Notes: generated by a model not told the origin, from the sequence alone. 64,000 nucleotides of DNA from Mesorhizobium_K sp040049215 (GCF_040049215.1 NZ_JBDZDN010000008.1:29221-93220); one strand, 5' to 3'; positions 9,230 through 17,856 are shown, counted from the stretch's first letter. Program-made: numbers and translations.

Positions 9230-9330
9230 ATGCCTATTATTTTGGATGGCAAAGCCGCGGGAGGCGTTGTCGTCGACAGGTCAAGCGGCTGGCCAAGGAT
9301 TTGCAGGCAAGCAAGGTGTTGTGCCGGGCC
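9230..9330 (+). pseudogene. folD: folD 5-prime remnant
   Basis: An ATG at 9230 follows a GGAAAG ribosome site and begins MPIILDGKAA, the usual start of bifunctional methylene-tetrahydrofolate dehydrogenase/cyclohydrolase. After about ten codons the frame is lost; the next frame continues QVKRLAKDLQASK, and another continues GVVPG, all in FolD order. The homology stops there, at residue about 35 of roughly 300. The remainder of the gene is missing and the sequence runs directly into an fhs remnant. FolD would have oxidised the one-carbon units released by the SoxBDA-type dehydrogenase. Confidence 0.65.
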
Positions 9331-9631
9331 CGCTTACCTCGGAAGCGATCGCCGACAAGTCGGTCCGCGACCAGCTTCACCAGTGGGACAAGGCCGGCTA
9401 CGGCAAGCTGCCGGTCTGCATGGCCAAGCCCCAGTATTCCTTCTCGACCGATCCCAATCTGCGCGGAGCACCGACCGGCCACCGTGCCGATCCGCGAGGT
9501 CAGGCTGTCGGCCGGCGCCGGTTTCGCCGTCACCATCTGCGGGGAGGTGATGACCATGCCTGGCCAGCCGAATGCCGTCGAACCAAAAAATTTTCCTCGA
9601 CGACCGGGGCAAGATCGAAGGGTTGTTCTGA
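9331..9631 (+). pseudogene. fhs: fhs (formate-tetrahydrofolate ligase) 3-prime remnant
   Basis: About 100 codons of the C-terminus of formyltetrahydrofolate synthetase, in three frames. The first reads LTSEAIADKSVRDQLHQWDK and then LPVCMAKPQYSFSTDP. The second reads VPIREVRLSAGAGFAVT and ICGEVMTMPG. The third reads FLDDRGKIEGLF and then stops at 9629-9631, the normal family end. At least two single-base frameshifts separate them. The upstream 80 percent of the gene is absent, replaced by the folD start, so one deletion probably removed everything between the two genes. Confidence 0.75.
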
Positions 9632-9691
9632 GGCTGACTGACGCCCGGGAACTTTCACAGGTTTAAGATTCGAAGCAAGAAAGATGCAATT

Positions 9692-10972
9692 ATGACCGTG
9701 TTTACTCGCCCAACTGCTCAGATAGTCTCTGATCCCGCCATTGCAGCCTCGATCAATCGCGAACTTGAGCGGCAGCAGAACCAAATCGAGCTGATTGCCT
9801 CAGAGAATATCGTCTCCGCAGATGTTTTGGCAGCTCAAGGCTCCGTCTTAACCAACAAATACGCCGAGGGTTATCCCGGGCGCCGGTACTACGGCGGATG
9901 CGAATTCGTCGACGAGGTGGAGCTGCTCGCGATTGAGCGTGCGAAGAGCCTTTTCGGCGCAGCATTTGCCAACGTACAACCTCATTCGGGCGCCCAAGCC
10001 AACCAGGCCGTATTCCTGGCGCTGCTGCAGCCCGGCGACCGGGTGATGGGAATGTCACTTGCCCATGGCGGCCATCTCACGCACGGGTCTCCAGTGACCA
10101 TGTCGGGCAAGTGGTTTGATGTTGTCAGCTATGCGGTGAGAGAGAGTGATCAGCAGATCGATTATGATCTGCTCCGGCAAACAGCACTCGACAGCAGACC
10201 GAAGCTGATCATTGCAGGCGCTTCAGCATATCCGCGCGCAATAGACTTCGCCGCAATTCGGCGAGTCGCGAATGAAGTCAGCGCATTGATGATGGTAGAC
10301 ATGGCGCACTATGCCGGTCTCATTGCCGCCGGTGTCTATCCCGACCCGCTGCCACACGCCCACGTCGTGACGACAACAACGCACAAGACATTGCGGGGAC
10401 CGCGCGGCGGTATGATCCTGACCAATGACGAAGCCTTGGCCAAAAAGATCAACTCTGCGGTTTTTCCGGGTAACCAGGGCGGACCGCTGATGCATGTCAT
10501 CGCCGCCAAAGCAGTTGCTCTAGGCGAGGCATTGCGGCCGGAGTTCAAGGCCTATGCCACCCAGGTCGTTGCCAATGCCAAAGCGCTTTCGGAAACGCTG
10601 GTATCCGGTGGGACAGGAATCGTATCCGGCGGCACCGACTGCCACATGGTTCTCGTCGATCTTCGGCCGAAGGCCGTCAAAGGGCACGACGCCGAGCACG
10701 CACTGGAGCGCGCTGGCCTTACTTGCAACAAAAACGCAATTCCGTTCGATCCGGAGAAGCCGGCGGTGACTTCTGGCATTCGGCTTGGTTCGTCGGCCGG
10801 AACGACAAGGGGCTTTCGTGAGGCGGAATTCCGTCAAATTGGCAGATTGATCCTCAGGGTATTGAATGCTTTGGCAGAGGCAGGGCCAGACGGCAATAGC
10901 AAAGTCGAGCACGAGGTCTTGATCGAAGTCCAAGATCTTTGCCGGAAATTCCCACTTGACCACTTAGTCTAA
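9692..10972 (+). CDS. glyA: Serine hydroxymethyltransferase
   Basis: A 426-residue pyridoxal-phosphate enzyme interconverting serine and glycine with transfer of a one-carbon unit to tetrahydrofolate. Motifs include ELIASEN, NKYAEGYPGRRYYGG, QPHSGAQANQAVF, and the PLP-lysine segment TTTTHKTLRGPRGG. Length and both ends are normal, so the gene appears functional. No strong Shine-Dalgarno sequence precedes the ATG. Being next to a sox/glx one-carbon module, it is likely a second, pathway-specific glyA that uses methylene-tetrahydrofolate from demethylation. An IS21 element lies about 100 bp downstream. Confidence 0.95.
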   Translation: MTVFTRPTAQIVSDPAIAASINRELERQQNQIELIASENIVSADVLAAQGSVLTNKYAEGYPGRRYYGGCEFVDEVELLAIERAKSLFGAAFANVQPHSGAQANQAVFLALLQPGDRVMGMSLAHGGHLTHGSPVTMSGKWFDVVSYAVRESDQQIDYDLLRQTALDSRPKLIIAGASAYPRAIDFAAIRRVANEVSALMMVDMAHYAGLIAAGVYPDPLPHAHVVTTTTHKTLRGPRGGMILTNDEALAKKINSAVFPGNQGGPLMHVIAAKAVALGEALRPEFKAYATQVVANAKALSETLVSGGTGIVSGGTDCHMVLVDLRPKAVKGHDAEHALERAGLTCNKNAIPFDPEKPAVTSGIRLGSSAGTTRGFREAEFRQIGRLILRVLNALAEAGPDGNSKVEHEVLIEVQDLCRKFPLDHLV

Positions 10973-11142
10973 ACTACGACTCAAGCCGCCCTGTCACTCC
11001 ACGGATCAACGTTCGCGCGCTCGTTCATATGCTGCCGATGCCTGCTCCCCTGGAAAGTCCTCGCTTTGAGTGTTGATTTCCGCTGAGAGCTGACCCGGGA
11101 TTTTCGCCGAGAAGTGACCCGCCTTCCTGTATGGTTTGGGTC

Positions 11143-11937
11143 TCAGGTTTTGGTCAAGGGCGCTGCTTTCTCCTTCTTTTTGCCTGTGGCCTGGGCGGAA
11201 CTGTTTTTGAAGCGGAAGCTGTCGTTTCCGGTCTCCAGGATGTGGCAGTGATGGGTCAGCCGATCGAGGAGTGCGGTTGTCATCTTGGCGTCGCCAAAGA
11301 CGGTCGCCCACTCGCTGAAGCTGAGGTTGGTGGTGATGACGACGCTGGTGCGCTCGTAGAGCGTGCTCAGCAGATGGAACAGCAGCGCTCCGCCTGATGC
11401 GCTGAAGGGCAGGTATCCGAGCTCGTCGAGGATGACGAGATCGGAATGGGCGAGTCGATTGGCGATCTGACCCGCTCTGCCTTGGGCCTTCTCCTGTTCG
11501 AGCACGTTGACGAGTTCGACGGTGGAGAAGAAGCGGACACGCTTGCGATGATGCTCGACCGCCTGCACGCCGAGAGCTGTAGCGATGTGGGTCTTTCCGG
11601 TGCCGGGGCCGCCGACAAGCACGACATTGTTGGCATCCGCCATGAACTCACAGCGATGGAGCTGGCGCACGAGGGCCTCGTTGATCTCGCTGCTGGCGAA
11701 GTCGAAGCCGGCCAGGTCGCGATAGACGGGGAAGCGGGCTGCCTTGAGCTGATAGGCGGTGGATCTGACCTCCCGTTCTGCCATCTCGGCCTTGAGCAGT
11801 TGCGACAGGATCGGGATGGCGGCCTCGAAGGCGGGAGCGGCCTGTTCGGTGAGCTCGGCGACGGCCTGCGCCATGCCGTGCATCTTCAGGCTTCGGAGCA
11901 TGATGACGATGGCGCCGCTAGCGGGATCATGACGCAT
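11143..11937 (-). CDS. istB: IS21-family helper ATPase IstB
   Basis: A AAA+ ATPase of about 264 residues that regulates the IstA transposase and target choice. The Walker A motif GGPGTGKTHIATALG and the Walker B region LVILDELGYLPFS are intact. I chose the ATG at 11937, which overlaps the istA stop by 11 nt, as is usual for IS21 elements; an in-frame start at 11982 would extend it 15 residues into istA. The Lys-rich C-terminus ends KKKEKAAPLTKT. Nothing suggests inactivation. Confidence 0.9.
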   Translation of the reverse strand: MRHDPASGAIVIMLRSLKMHGMAQAVAELTEQAAPAFEAAIPILSQLLKAEMAEREVRSTAYQLKAARFPVYRDLAGFDFASSEINEALVRQLHRCEFMADANNVVLVGGPGTGKTHIATALGVQAVEHHRKRVRFFSTVELVNVLEQEKAQGRAGQIANRLAHSDLVILDELGYLPFSASGGALLFHLLSTLYERTSVVITTNLSFSEWATVFGDAKMTTALLDRLTHHCHILETGNDSFRFKNSSAQATGKKKEKAAPLTKT

Positions 11938-13456
11938 GGCGCACCTCCCTGGCCTGGCGCAGCGCATCGTAGCGCTCGACATTGGCCTGTGGCTCCTTGG
12001 CCAGACTCAGCGCCTGCGGTGCATCCACGACAGGTGCCGAGAGCGGCCTGCCATCGAGCAGCCTGTGCAGCAGATTGAGGATATGGACCTTGGTGGGGAC
12101 GCCGGCCTCGAGTGCCATCTCCACTGCTGCCAGCACGGCCTGCTCGTCATGTTGCAGGACAAGGGCCAGGATCTCGACCATCTCCCGGTCACCGCCGGGC
12201 TTCCTGAGCAGATGTTGCTGCAGCCGTTTGAATCCTTCGGGCAGTTCTGTGAAGGGGGCGCCGTTGCGCAAGGCTCCCGGCTTGCGCTGGACGACCGCCA
12301 GATAATGCCGCCAATCGTAGACGGTCTGGCCAAGACGGTCGTGCGACCGCTCGATGATGCGGCGGTGCTCGCAGATCAGCTGCCCTTCGGCGGCAACCAC
12401 GATCCGTTCCGGATAGACCCTAAGGCTGACCGGCCGGTTGGCGAAGGATGCCGGCACGCTGTAGCGGTTGCGCTCCAGATGGATCAGGCAGGTCGGAGAG
12501 ACCCGCTTGGTGTATTCGACGAAGCCGTCGAAGAGCCGAGGCATCGGCATCAGGAACTGAGCCTCCTCGGCCCGGATGTCTTCGATCGTTCCGGGTCTGA
12601 GGCCATGGGGAATCTGTTGCCACAGCTCCCGGCACCGCTGCTCCAGCCAGTCGTTCAGCGCCTCCAGAGATGGAAAGCGCGGCATCGGCTGCCATAACCG
12701 GTGGCGGGCATCCTGGACGTTCTTCTCGACCTGTCCCTTCTCCCAGCCCGAGGCCGGATTGCAGAACTCGGCCTCGAACAGATAGTGGCTGGCCATGGCC
12801 GAGAAGCGGACATTGACCCGGCGATCCTTGCCGCGGCCGATCCTGTCGACCGCCGTGCGCATGTTGTCGTAGATCCCGCGCCGGGGAACACCGCCCAGAA
12901 CCCGGAAGGCGTGGTTGTGGGCATCGAACAGCATCTCGTGCGTTTGCAGCGGATAGGCCCGCACCATGAAGGCACGGCTGTAGCTCCGCTTGAAGTGCGC
13001 AACCTGCAGCTTGGTGCGCTCGCCGCCGAGAACCGCCCAGTCTTCCGACCAGTCGAACTGGAACGCCTCGCCGGGGTCGAACGCCAACGGCACGAAGGTG
13101 CCGCGCCCGCTCGTTTGCATCTGGCGCTGACGCTCTTCTTTCCAGTCACGCGCAAAGGCAGCGACACGGCCGTAAGAGCCCTCATAGCCGAGGCTCATCA
13201 GATCGGCGTGCAACTGCTTGACCGTGCGCTTCTGCTTGCGCGGCCTGTTCGCTTCCGTCCTCAGCCAGGCCGACAGCCGCTCGGCATAGGCATCGAGCTT
13301 GCTCGGCCGCTCCGGCACCCGAAAGCGGGGCTCGACCTCGTCGGATCGCAGGTATTTGCGGATCGTGTTCCGCGACAGTCCCGTGCGCCGCGCAATCTCC
13401 CGGATCGAAAGTCCATCCCGCAGATGCCAGCGCCGGATAACGCTCAGTAACGCCAT
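11927..13456 (-). CDS. istA: IS21-family transposase IstA
   Basis: A DDE transposase of about 509 residues. The N-terminal helix-turn-helix contains SIREIARRTGLSRNTIRKYLR. The catalytic core shows the first Asp in FQFDWSEDWAVL, the second in GIYDNMRTAVDR and the Glu in GWEKGQVEKNVQDARHR. I prefer the ATG at 13456 (MALLSVIRRW), typical of the family, to the more upstream start at 13489. The gene overlaps istB by 11 nt and both are full length, so this element may be mobile. Confidence 0.9.
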   Translation of the reverse strand: MALLSVIRRWHLRDGLSIREIARRTGLSRNTIRKYLRSDEVEPRFRVPERPSKLDAYAERLSAWLRTEANRPRKQKRTVKQLHADLMSLGYEGSYGRVAAFARDWKEERQRQMQTSGRGTFVPLAFDPGEAFQFDWSEDWAVLGGERTKLQVAHFKRSYSRAFMVRAYPLQTHEMLFDAHNHAFRVLGGVPRRGIYDNMRTAVDRIGRGKDRRVNVRFSAMASHYLFEAEFCNPASGWEKGQVEKNVQDARHRLWQPMPRFPSLEALNDWLEQRCRELWQQIPHGLRPGTIEDIRAEEAQFLMPMPRLFDGFVEYTKRVSPTCLIHLERNRYSVPASFANRPVSLRVYPERIVVAAEGQLICEHRRIIERSHDRLGQTVYDWRHYLAVVQRKPGALRNGAPFTELPEGFKRLQQHLLRKPGGDREMVEILALVLQHDEQAVLAAVEMALEAGVPTKVHILNLLHRLLDGRPLSAPVVDAPQALSLAKEPQANVERYDALRQAREVRHAS

Positions 13457-13687
13457 GTCTATCACTCCAATGTCCCCTGCAATCATCAAGCAGGGGTGGG
13501 TTCAAACATGGGTCACTTCTCGATGGAAAAATCCCTCAATCCCGGGTCAGTTCTCGGCGGAAATCAACAGCGCGGGGCACCCTACGAACTATGTGGGCAT
13601 AGCGTGAACCGGGGGGCGAAGTTCTTGGCGCGGGGGAGGTTGGCGAAATAGTTCGTTCAACAACGCAAGCGCAGGTCTTGAGGCCTT

Positions 13688-14581
13688 TCAGCCGGCCGGC
13701 ACCGCGGGCGTACTGCGGCGCGATCGCAGCGCGTGAAAGACAACCGCCACCAGAACAAGCGCCCCGCCCGCTATGCTGGCGGCTGGCGGCAATTCGGCCA
13801 AGAATGTCCAGGCGAACAAGATGGCGAAAGGCACTTCGGCCGATCCGAGTACGCCGGCTTCTGTCGCGGGGATCAGACGGGTACCTTCAGTCCACAGCAC
13901 GACTGCGAACGCGAAGGTGAATCCGAAGCCGGTCATGCGCCAGGCGTCGGCTGGCGAGACCGCCAGCGGATCGACGACTAGCCAGCCGAGTGCGAAAAGG
14001 ATGTAGGCGGAGACTGCGCCGACCCAGACCACCGGCGTGTCGCGGAAGGCTCTGATCATCACCATATAGAGCGCCGCGGCTGCGGTCATGCCGACTGCAA
14101 TCATGTCACCGAAGAGATGTCCGCCGCCGAGGCCGCCAGACACGATGATGCCGACGCCGAACAGGCAGACGAGCGCCATGGCGAGCGTCGCGGGCCGCGG
14201 GCGCACCCCCAGCACAAACCACTCCAGCGCCGCCGCCATCAGCGGGACGGTCGCGTAGATAATCGCGACGTTGGCGACATAGGTGTATTTGAAGGCCGCG
14301 ATGAAGCCGAACGACGCGAGGACGGCGACGAGCACCATCGCCCAGCCACGCCAGCCGAGTGCGAGGCTCAAGCCGCCCAGACCGGACCGCCAGGCGACGT
14401 AGGCGGTGATAAGCAAGCCGCCGACAAGGCCGCGCCAGCAAGCGATCGTCCATGGATCGCTGGAAATCGATTTGGTGAATATGCCGGCCATCGCGAAGAA
14501 TGCCGACGAGGCGACCACGAGCGCAGCGCCCAGTGTGTGCTGGATAGCTGCCGTCGAATGGGTTGGCGACGCCATGCTCAT
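13688..14581 (-). CDS. EamA/DMT family transporter
   Basis: A 297-residue inner-membrane protein with about ten hydrophobic segments arranged as two EamA repeats, the drug/metabolite transporter fold. Segments such as LGAALVVASSAFFAMAGIF, TYVANVAIIYATVPLMAAAL and SIAGGALVLVAVVFHAL are visible. Substrates in this family cannot be predicted from sequence; exporters of amino acids or metabolites are common. The next gene on the same strand, an alpha/beta hydrolase, lies 65 bp upstream with no clear functional link. The start could be 14581 or 14575. Confidence 0.82.
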   Translation of the reverse strand: MSMASPTHSTAAIQHTLGAALVVASSAFFAMAGIFTKSISSDPWTIACWRGLVGGLLITAYVAWRSGLGGLSLALGWRGWAMVLVAVLASFGFIAAFKYTYVANVAIIYATVPLMAAALEWFVLGVRPRPATLAMALVCLFGVGIIVSGGLGGGHLFGDMIAVGMTAAAALYMVMIRAFRDTPVVWVGAVSAYILFALGWLVVDPLAVSPADAWRMTGFGFTFAFAVVLWTEGTRLIPATEAGVLGSAEVPFAILFAWTFLAELPPAASIAGGALVLVAVVFHALRSRRSTPAVPAG

Positions 14582-14646
14582 GCAAGATCGATAGCTTGCT
14601 TCCGGCCCAGGCGTCCATCCGGATTCCGGCGCTCGCTGACCGGCAC

Positions 14647-15414
14647 CTATGGTCCAGACGATTCGATGAAGCGGACGATTTCGTCGGTGAGATCTTTGTT
14701 CCAGACATCGTTGTGCCCGGCGTCGTCATAGATCAGGAATGATTTTGGATCAGGGGCGATGGCGTAGAGTGCCTCGCCGGAGGAAAGGGGGATGACGCGG
14801 TCCAGCCGTCCGTGAACGAACAGTTTCGGCTGCCTGACGCTGCCAATGCGCAGGTCAGACCGGAAGGGGTCACTGATCAGAAGGGACACCGGCAGGAAGG
14901 GGTAGTGTGCCTGCGCCAGCGACTGTACTGAGAGGTATGGCGAAACGAGCACGACGGCTGCAGCGGGCCGCTCGACTGCGGTGTTGACCGCGACTCCGCT
15001 GCCGAGCGACTGGCCGAGCAGCACGACGGGGCCATCGCCCAGCGCGGTCAACCAATCGAATGCCGCCAGCCCGTCAACGAGCAGGCCTTGTTCGCTCGGC
15101 GTGCCCGTCGATCCCGGGTAGCCGCGATAGGAGATTGCAAGCAGGCCGATGCCGCGCGCCGACAGCGCCCGAGCCAGGAAACCGTAGTTGCCGACGCGGT
15201 CGGCATTGCCGAGGAAGGAGAGGACGGAAGGCCTGCCGGTCAAGGCGGCAGAATGAAGGCCGAAAAGCGTTTCCCCGTCTGGGGTCCCTATCGCGACAGC
15301 CTCGCCCCATCGCTCGCCGATCGGCGCACCGGCGTCGGCGCCGGGATAGAGAATGGCCCGCTGTGACACGTAAAGGATTGCGACAAGGGCCGCGTAGGCC
15401 CCAAGCGCGATCAA
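14647..15414 (-). CDS. Membrane-anchored alpha/beta hydrolase
   Basis: A 255-residue serine hydrolase of the Bem46/ABHD13-like type. One N-terminal hydrophobic segment (IALGAYAALVAILYVS) anchors it in the membrane. The nucleophile elbow is GQSLGSG, the acid is probably in HGRLDRVIP and the His in DDAGHNDVW. The reaction and substrate are unknown. The only available start is a TTG at 15414; the frame continues upstream as FVKSLFTFL without an ATG, up to an IS3-type transposase fragment. The native start may therefore have been replaced by that junction. Confidence 0.75.
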   Translation of the reverse strand: MIALGAYAALVAILYVSQRAILYPGADAGAPIGERWGEAVAIGTPDGETLFGLHSAALTGRPSVLSFLGNADRVGNYGFLARALSARGIGLLAISYRGYPGSTGTPSEQGLLVDGLAAFDWLTALGDGPVVLLGQSLGSGVAVNTAVERPAAAVVLVSPYLSVQSLAQAHYPFLPVSLLISDPFRSDLRIGSVRQPKLFVHGRLDRVIPLSSGEALYAIAPDPKSFLIYDDAGHNDVWNKDLTDEIVRFIESSGP

Positions 15415-15479
15415 CAGGAAGGTGAACAGTGACTTGACGAAGGCGATGTCCTCCCCAACCTCCGCGGCGTCAGCACACC

Positions 15480-15548
15480 ACAGCCGCGGTGCACGACCTG
15501 CTTGACAGCATTTTCCTTGAATTCCGGAGCAAACCTCTGCGTACTCAC
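15480..15548 (-). pseudogene. IS3-family orfA N-terminal fragment
   Basis: A GTG at 15548, preceded by AGGAGG, opens a frame beginning STQRFAPEFKENAVKQVV, the conserved start of IS3-family OrfA (HTH_Tnp_1) proteins. The homology fades after about 22 residues. It points away from the amidohydrolase gene and runs into the start of the alpha/beta hydrolase. No matching orfB is present. Confidence 0.55.
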
Positions 15549-15677
15549 AAGCTGCCTCCTATAGTCAAAGGATAGGCGGGGCCTGTCTATCGCACCAGGG
15601 GCAACCTAGATGCTGACGACCTGCTGGAGGGTTGGCCAGACCCGAAGGGCTTTGTGTAATGATGTGGAGACAGACTT

Positions 15678-16826
15678 GTGGCATTGACCAACCAGGACAT
15701 GGTGGAGCTGACCGCATGGCGGAGGCAACTTCACCAGCACCCAGAGATATCGAATGAAGAGGAATTGACGGCCAAGGAGGTTGTCACCTTTCTCGCCAAT
15801 ACGAGCCCCGACAGCGTGCTAACCGGTGTTGGCGGTCACGGCGTGGCCGTCATCTACGACAGCGGGAAAGCGGGTCCGACGGTGATGTTCCGCTCGGAAC
15901 TCGACGCGCTGCCAATCCATGAGCTCTCCGGCGCGGCCCATGCTTCCCTTATTCCCGGCCGATCGCACATGTGCGGCCACGACGGCCACACTGCGATACT
16001 CGCCGCGCTTGGCCGTCAGTTCGGTCGCAAGCGGCCCAAGCTTGGTCGAGTCGTTTTGATGTTCCAGCCGGCAGAAGAGACCGGCAACGGTGCCGCCGGC
16101 GTTGTTGCCGATGCGCGCTACGCCGACATCGCTCCTGATCTGGCCTTCTCGTTGCACAATCTGCCTGGGGTGCCTTTCGGCGAGGTGCGATTGAAAGCCG
16201 GCGTGGTGAATTGTGCGTCACGAGGCATGCGCCTCGTGCTGGAGGGAAAGACAGCCCATTCTTCCATGCCCGAGACAGGGATCTCGCCTATGCTGGCAGT
16301 GAGCCAGCTGATGCCGGCCCTTCCCGACTTGGGAAGAGGCACCTTCGACGATGACGACTTCTCCATGGTCACCGTCACGCACACGTCAATGGGAGAACCG
16401 GTGTTCGGGATCGCTCCCGGTCGGGCCGAGGTGTGGGCCACGTTGCGAACCCGCCGTGATGAGAACATGGCTGATCTCTGCGCTGCGGCCGAAAACCTCG
16501 CCGCCAGCATCGCGGCCGAGCGTGGACTGATGCACAGCATCGACTATCACGAAATCTTTGTCGCCAGCGTCAATGCGCCGGATGCTGTGGATTGTCTGCG
16601 ACGGGCGCTCGATGGGGAAGGCATCCGCCATAGCGAGGAAGCGCTCCCAATGCGAGCCTCGGAAGACTTCGGGCTGTTCGGGAAAACTGCCAAATCCGCA
16701 ATGTTCTTTCTGGGCGGCGGTGAGCGCCATCCAGCGTTGCACAATCCCGACTACGACTTTCCGGATGATCTGATCCCGATCGGCGCACGCGTGTTCATGC
16801 GGGTCGCTCGCAATATCCTCGGATGA
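15678..16826 (+). CDS. M20 family amidohydrolase / peptidase
   Basis: A 382-residue metallo-hydrolase of the M20D group, which includes hippurate and indoleacetyl-amino-acid hydrolases. Metal-site motifs are MCGHDGHTA near residue 98, QPAEETGNGAAG with the catalytic Glu-Glu, HNLPG, and the late ALHNPDYDFPDD. The dimerisation domain includes GKTAHSSMPETG. The start is a GTG at 15678 with weak ribosome-site support. It likely cleaves an N-acyl amino acid in the cytoplasm, because no signal peptide is seen. The neighbours give no substrate clue. Confidence 0.85.
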   Translation: MALTNQDMVELTAWRRQLHQHPEISNEEELTAKEVVTFLANTSPDSVLTGVGGHGVAVIYDSGKAGPTVMFRSELDALPIHELSGAAHASLIPGRSHMCGHDGHTAILAALGRQFGRKRPKLGRVVLMFQPAEETGNGAAGVVADARYADIAPDLAFSLHNLPGVPFGEVRLKAGVVNCASRGMRLVLEGKTAHSSMPETGISPMLAVSQLMPALPDLGRGTFDDDDFSMVTVTHTSMGEPVFGIAPGRAEVWATLRTRRDENMADLCAAAENLAASIAAERGLMHSIDYHEIFVASVNAPDAVDCLRRALDGEGIRHSEEALPMRASEDFGLFGKTAKSAMFFLGGGERHPALHNPDYDFPDDLIPIGARVFMRVARNILG

Positions 16827-16867
16827 TGGTTTGGTATCGATCGTCCGTAGGCCACCCGAAAGTACCT

Positions 16868-16959
16868 ACCTTCCTGTGATATTCGTCGGGAAATTCCGAG
16901 CACAGGGCGCGCACGCCGTAGCGTATGGTCTGATACTGGTCGGTGGTCTCCGGCGACAT
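16868..16959 (-). pseudogene. Possible acyl-CoA dehydrogenase N-terminal fragment
   Basis: An ATG at 16959 opens a short frame containing YGVRALCSEFPDEYHRK, which resembles the N-terminal helix of acyl-CoA dehydrogenases (VRALC-x2-FPDEYWRK). After that point the similarity ends, about 40 bp from the amidohydrolase stop. This is a weak, motif-level assignment; it indicates that a gene was cut away at the left border of the sugar island. Confidence 0.4.
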
Positions 16960-17034
16960 TTCTAGCTCCCGAAGTTGTTCGGCTTCTGAGGCCCCACATT
17001 CTTAGACTCCTGCCGATTGCCACTGTATAGCAGA

Positions 17035-17046
17035 GATTATAATAGC
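17035..17046 (+). promoter_or_regulatory. Repeated GATTATAATAGC site, copy A
   Basis: GATTATAATAGC stands 22 nt before the dehydrogenase start at 17069. It contains a perfect TATAAT -10 element at 17038-17043 with a possible -35 (TTGCCA, 17017-17022). The palindromic core ATTATAAT recurs at three other island promoters, so it may also be a regulator site. Confidence 0.5.
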
Positions 17047-17068
17047 TTGCGTGGGGAGGCGGTTGCCA

Positions 17069-17848
17069 ATGCGTTGCGATTTAGGCGGTCAGGTCGCATT
17101 CGTCACGGGCGCGGCCGGCGCTATCGGACGTGTCATCGCAAAGCGTTTTGCCGACAACGGCGCAGCCGTCATCATCGCCGATATCGATCTTGACGGTGCC
17201 GAGCGCGTCGCCGATGGCCTGCCGAATGCATTGGCCTGCCGCGTCGATATCCGTTCCGCCGATTCGGTCGAGGGCGCGATTGCCTCCAGCATCGAACGCT
17301 TCGAACGCCTCGACATCCTGGTCAACAACGCCAGCGTAAACACGCTGGCGCATCGCGTCAACATCGACGCGTTTCCGCCCGAGGAATGGGAGCGCATCAC
17401 CAGCATCGACCTCGACGGGCTCTACGTGACGAGCCGCGCCGCGCTGCAGCCGATGCTTGCCTCGGGCAGGGGCGGGCGCATTGTCAACATCGCATCGGTG
17501 GTTGGCCTCGCCGCCATGCGCCTGCAAAGCCCGTTCGTCGCCGCCAAGGCCGGCATCATCCACCTGACCCGCTCCATGGCGCTCGAACTCGGCCCCCAGG
17601 GCATCCTCACCAACTGCATCGCGCCGGGCTCGGTCATGACCGAACTGACCGCCAAGCTGTTCTACGGCGAGGATGGCAAGTTCGCCGGTCGCACGGCGGA
17701 CTTCCTGAAGCATGTGCCGCTCGGCCGGCCCGGCCAGCCCGAGGAGATCGCCGAGGCCGTGCTGTTCCTCGCGTCGCCCGGCGCCAGCTACATCAATGGC
17801 CAGGTGCTCGCCGTCGATGGTGGCTGGACAGCGGGATACATGATGTGA
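17069..17848 (+). CDS. Short-chain dehydrogenase with Tyr-to-Phe active site
   Basis: A 259-residue Rossmann-fold SDR. The cofactor motif is TGAAGAIG, and an Asp ends the second strand (IIADIDLD), which favours NAD(H). The structural motif is NNAS and the catalytic Ser sits in NIASVVG. Thirteen residues later, where the catalytic Tyr should be, the protein has Phe in PFVAAKAG, while the Lys is kept. The codon is TTC, one base from TAC. I chose the ATG at 17069 because GGGGAGG precedes it. The following gene encodes a second SDR-like protein with the same substitution, so the two may form a complex. It is the first gene of the sugar island. Confidence 0.82.
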   Translation: MRCDLGGQVAFVTGAAGAIGRVIAKRFADNGAAVIIADIDLDGAERVADGLPNALACRVDIRSADSVEGAIASSIERFERLDILVNNASVNTLAHRVNIDAFPPEEWERITSIDLDGLYVTSRAALQPMLASGRGGRIVNIASVVGLAAMRLQSPFVAAKAGIIHLTRSMALELGPQGILTNCIAPGSVMTELTAKLFYGEDGKFAGRTADFLKHVPLGRPGQPEEIAEAVLFLASPGASYINGQVLAVDGGWTAGYMM

Positions 17849-17856
17849 GGCCTGCC

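Larger units (their letters stand above)
11071..13569 (-). mobile_element. IS21-family insertion sequence
   Basis: A complete element of about 2.5 kb. Outer ends start TGTTGATTTCCGC on the left and the same, reverse-complemented, on the right. Over 32 bases (11071-11102 against 13538-13569) I count two mismatches. Inner repeats of the form GAGAAGTGACCC lie at 11110-11121 and, inverted, at 13510-13521, the typical multiple terminal repeats of IS21. It carries istA and istB on the minus strand. I could not find matching 4-8 bp target duplications. Confidence 0.9.
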
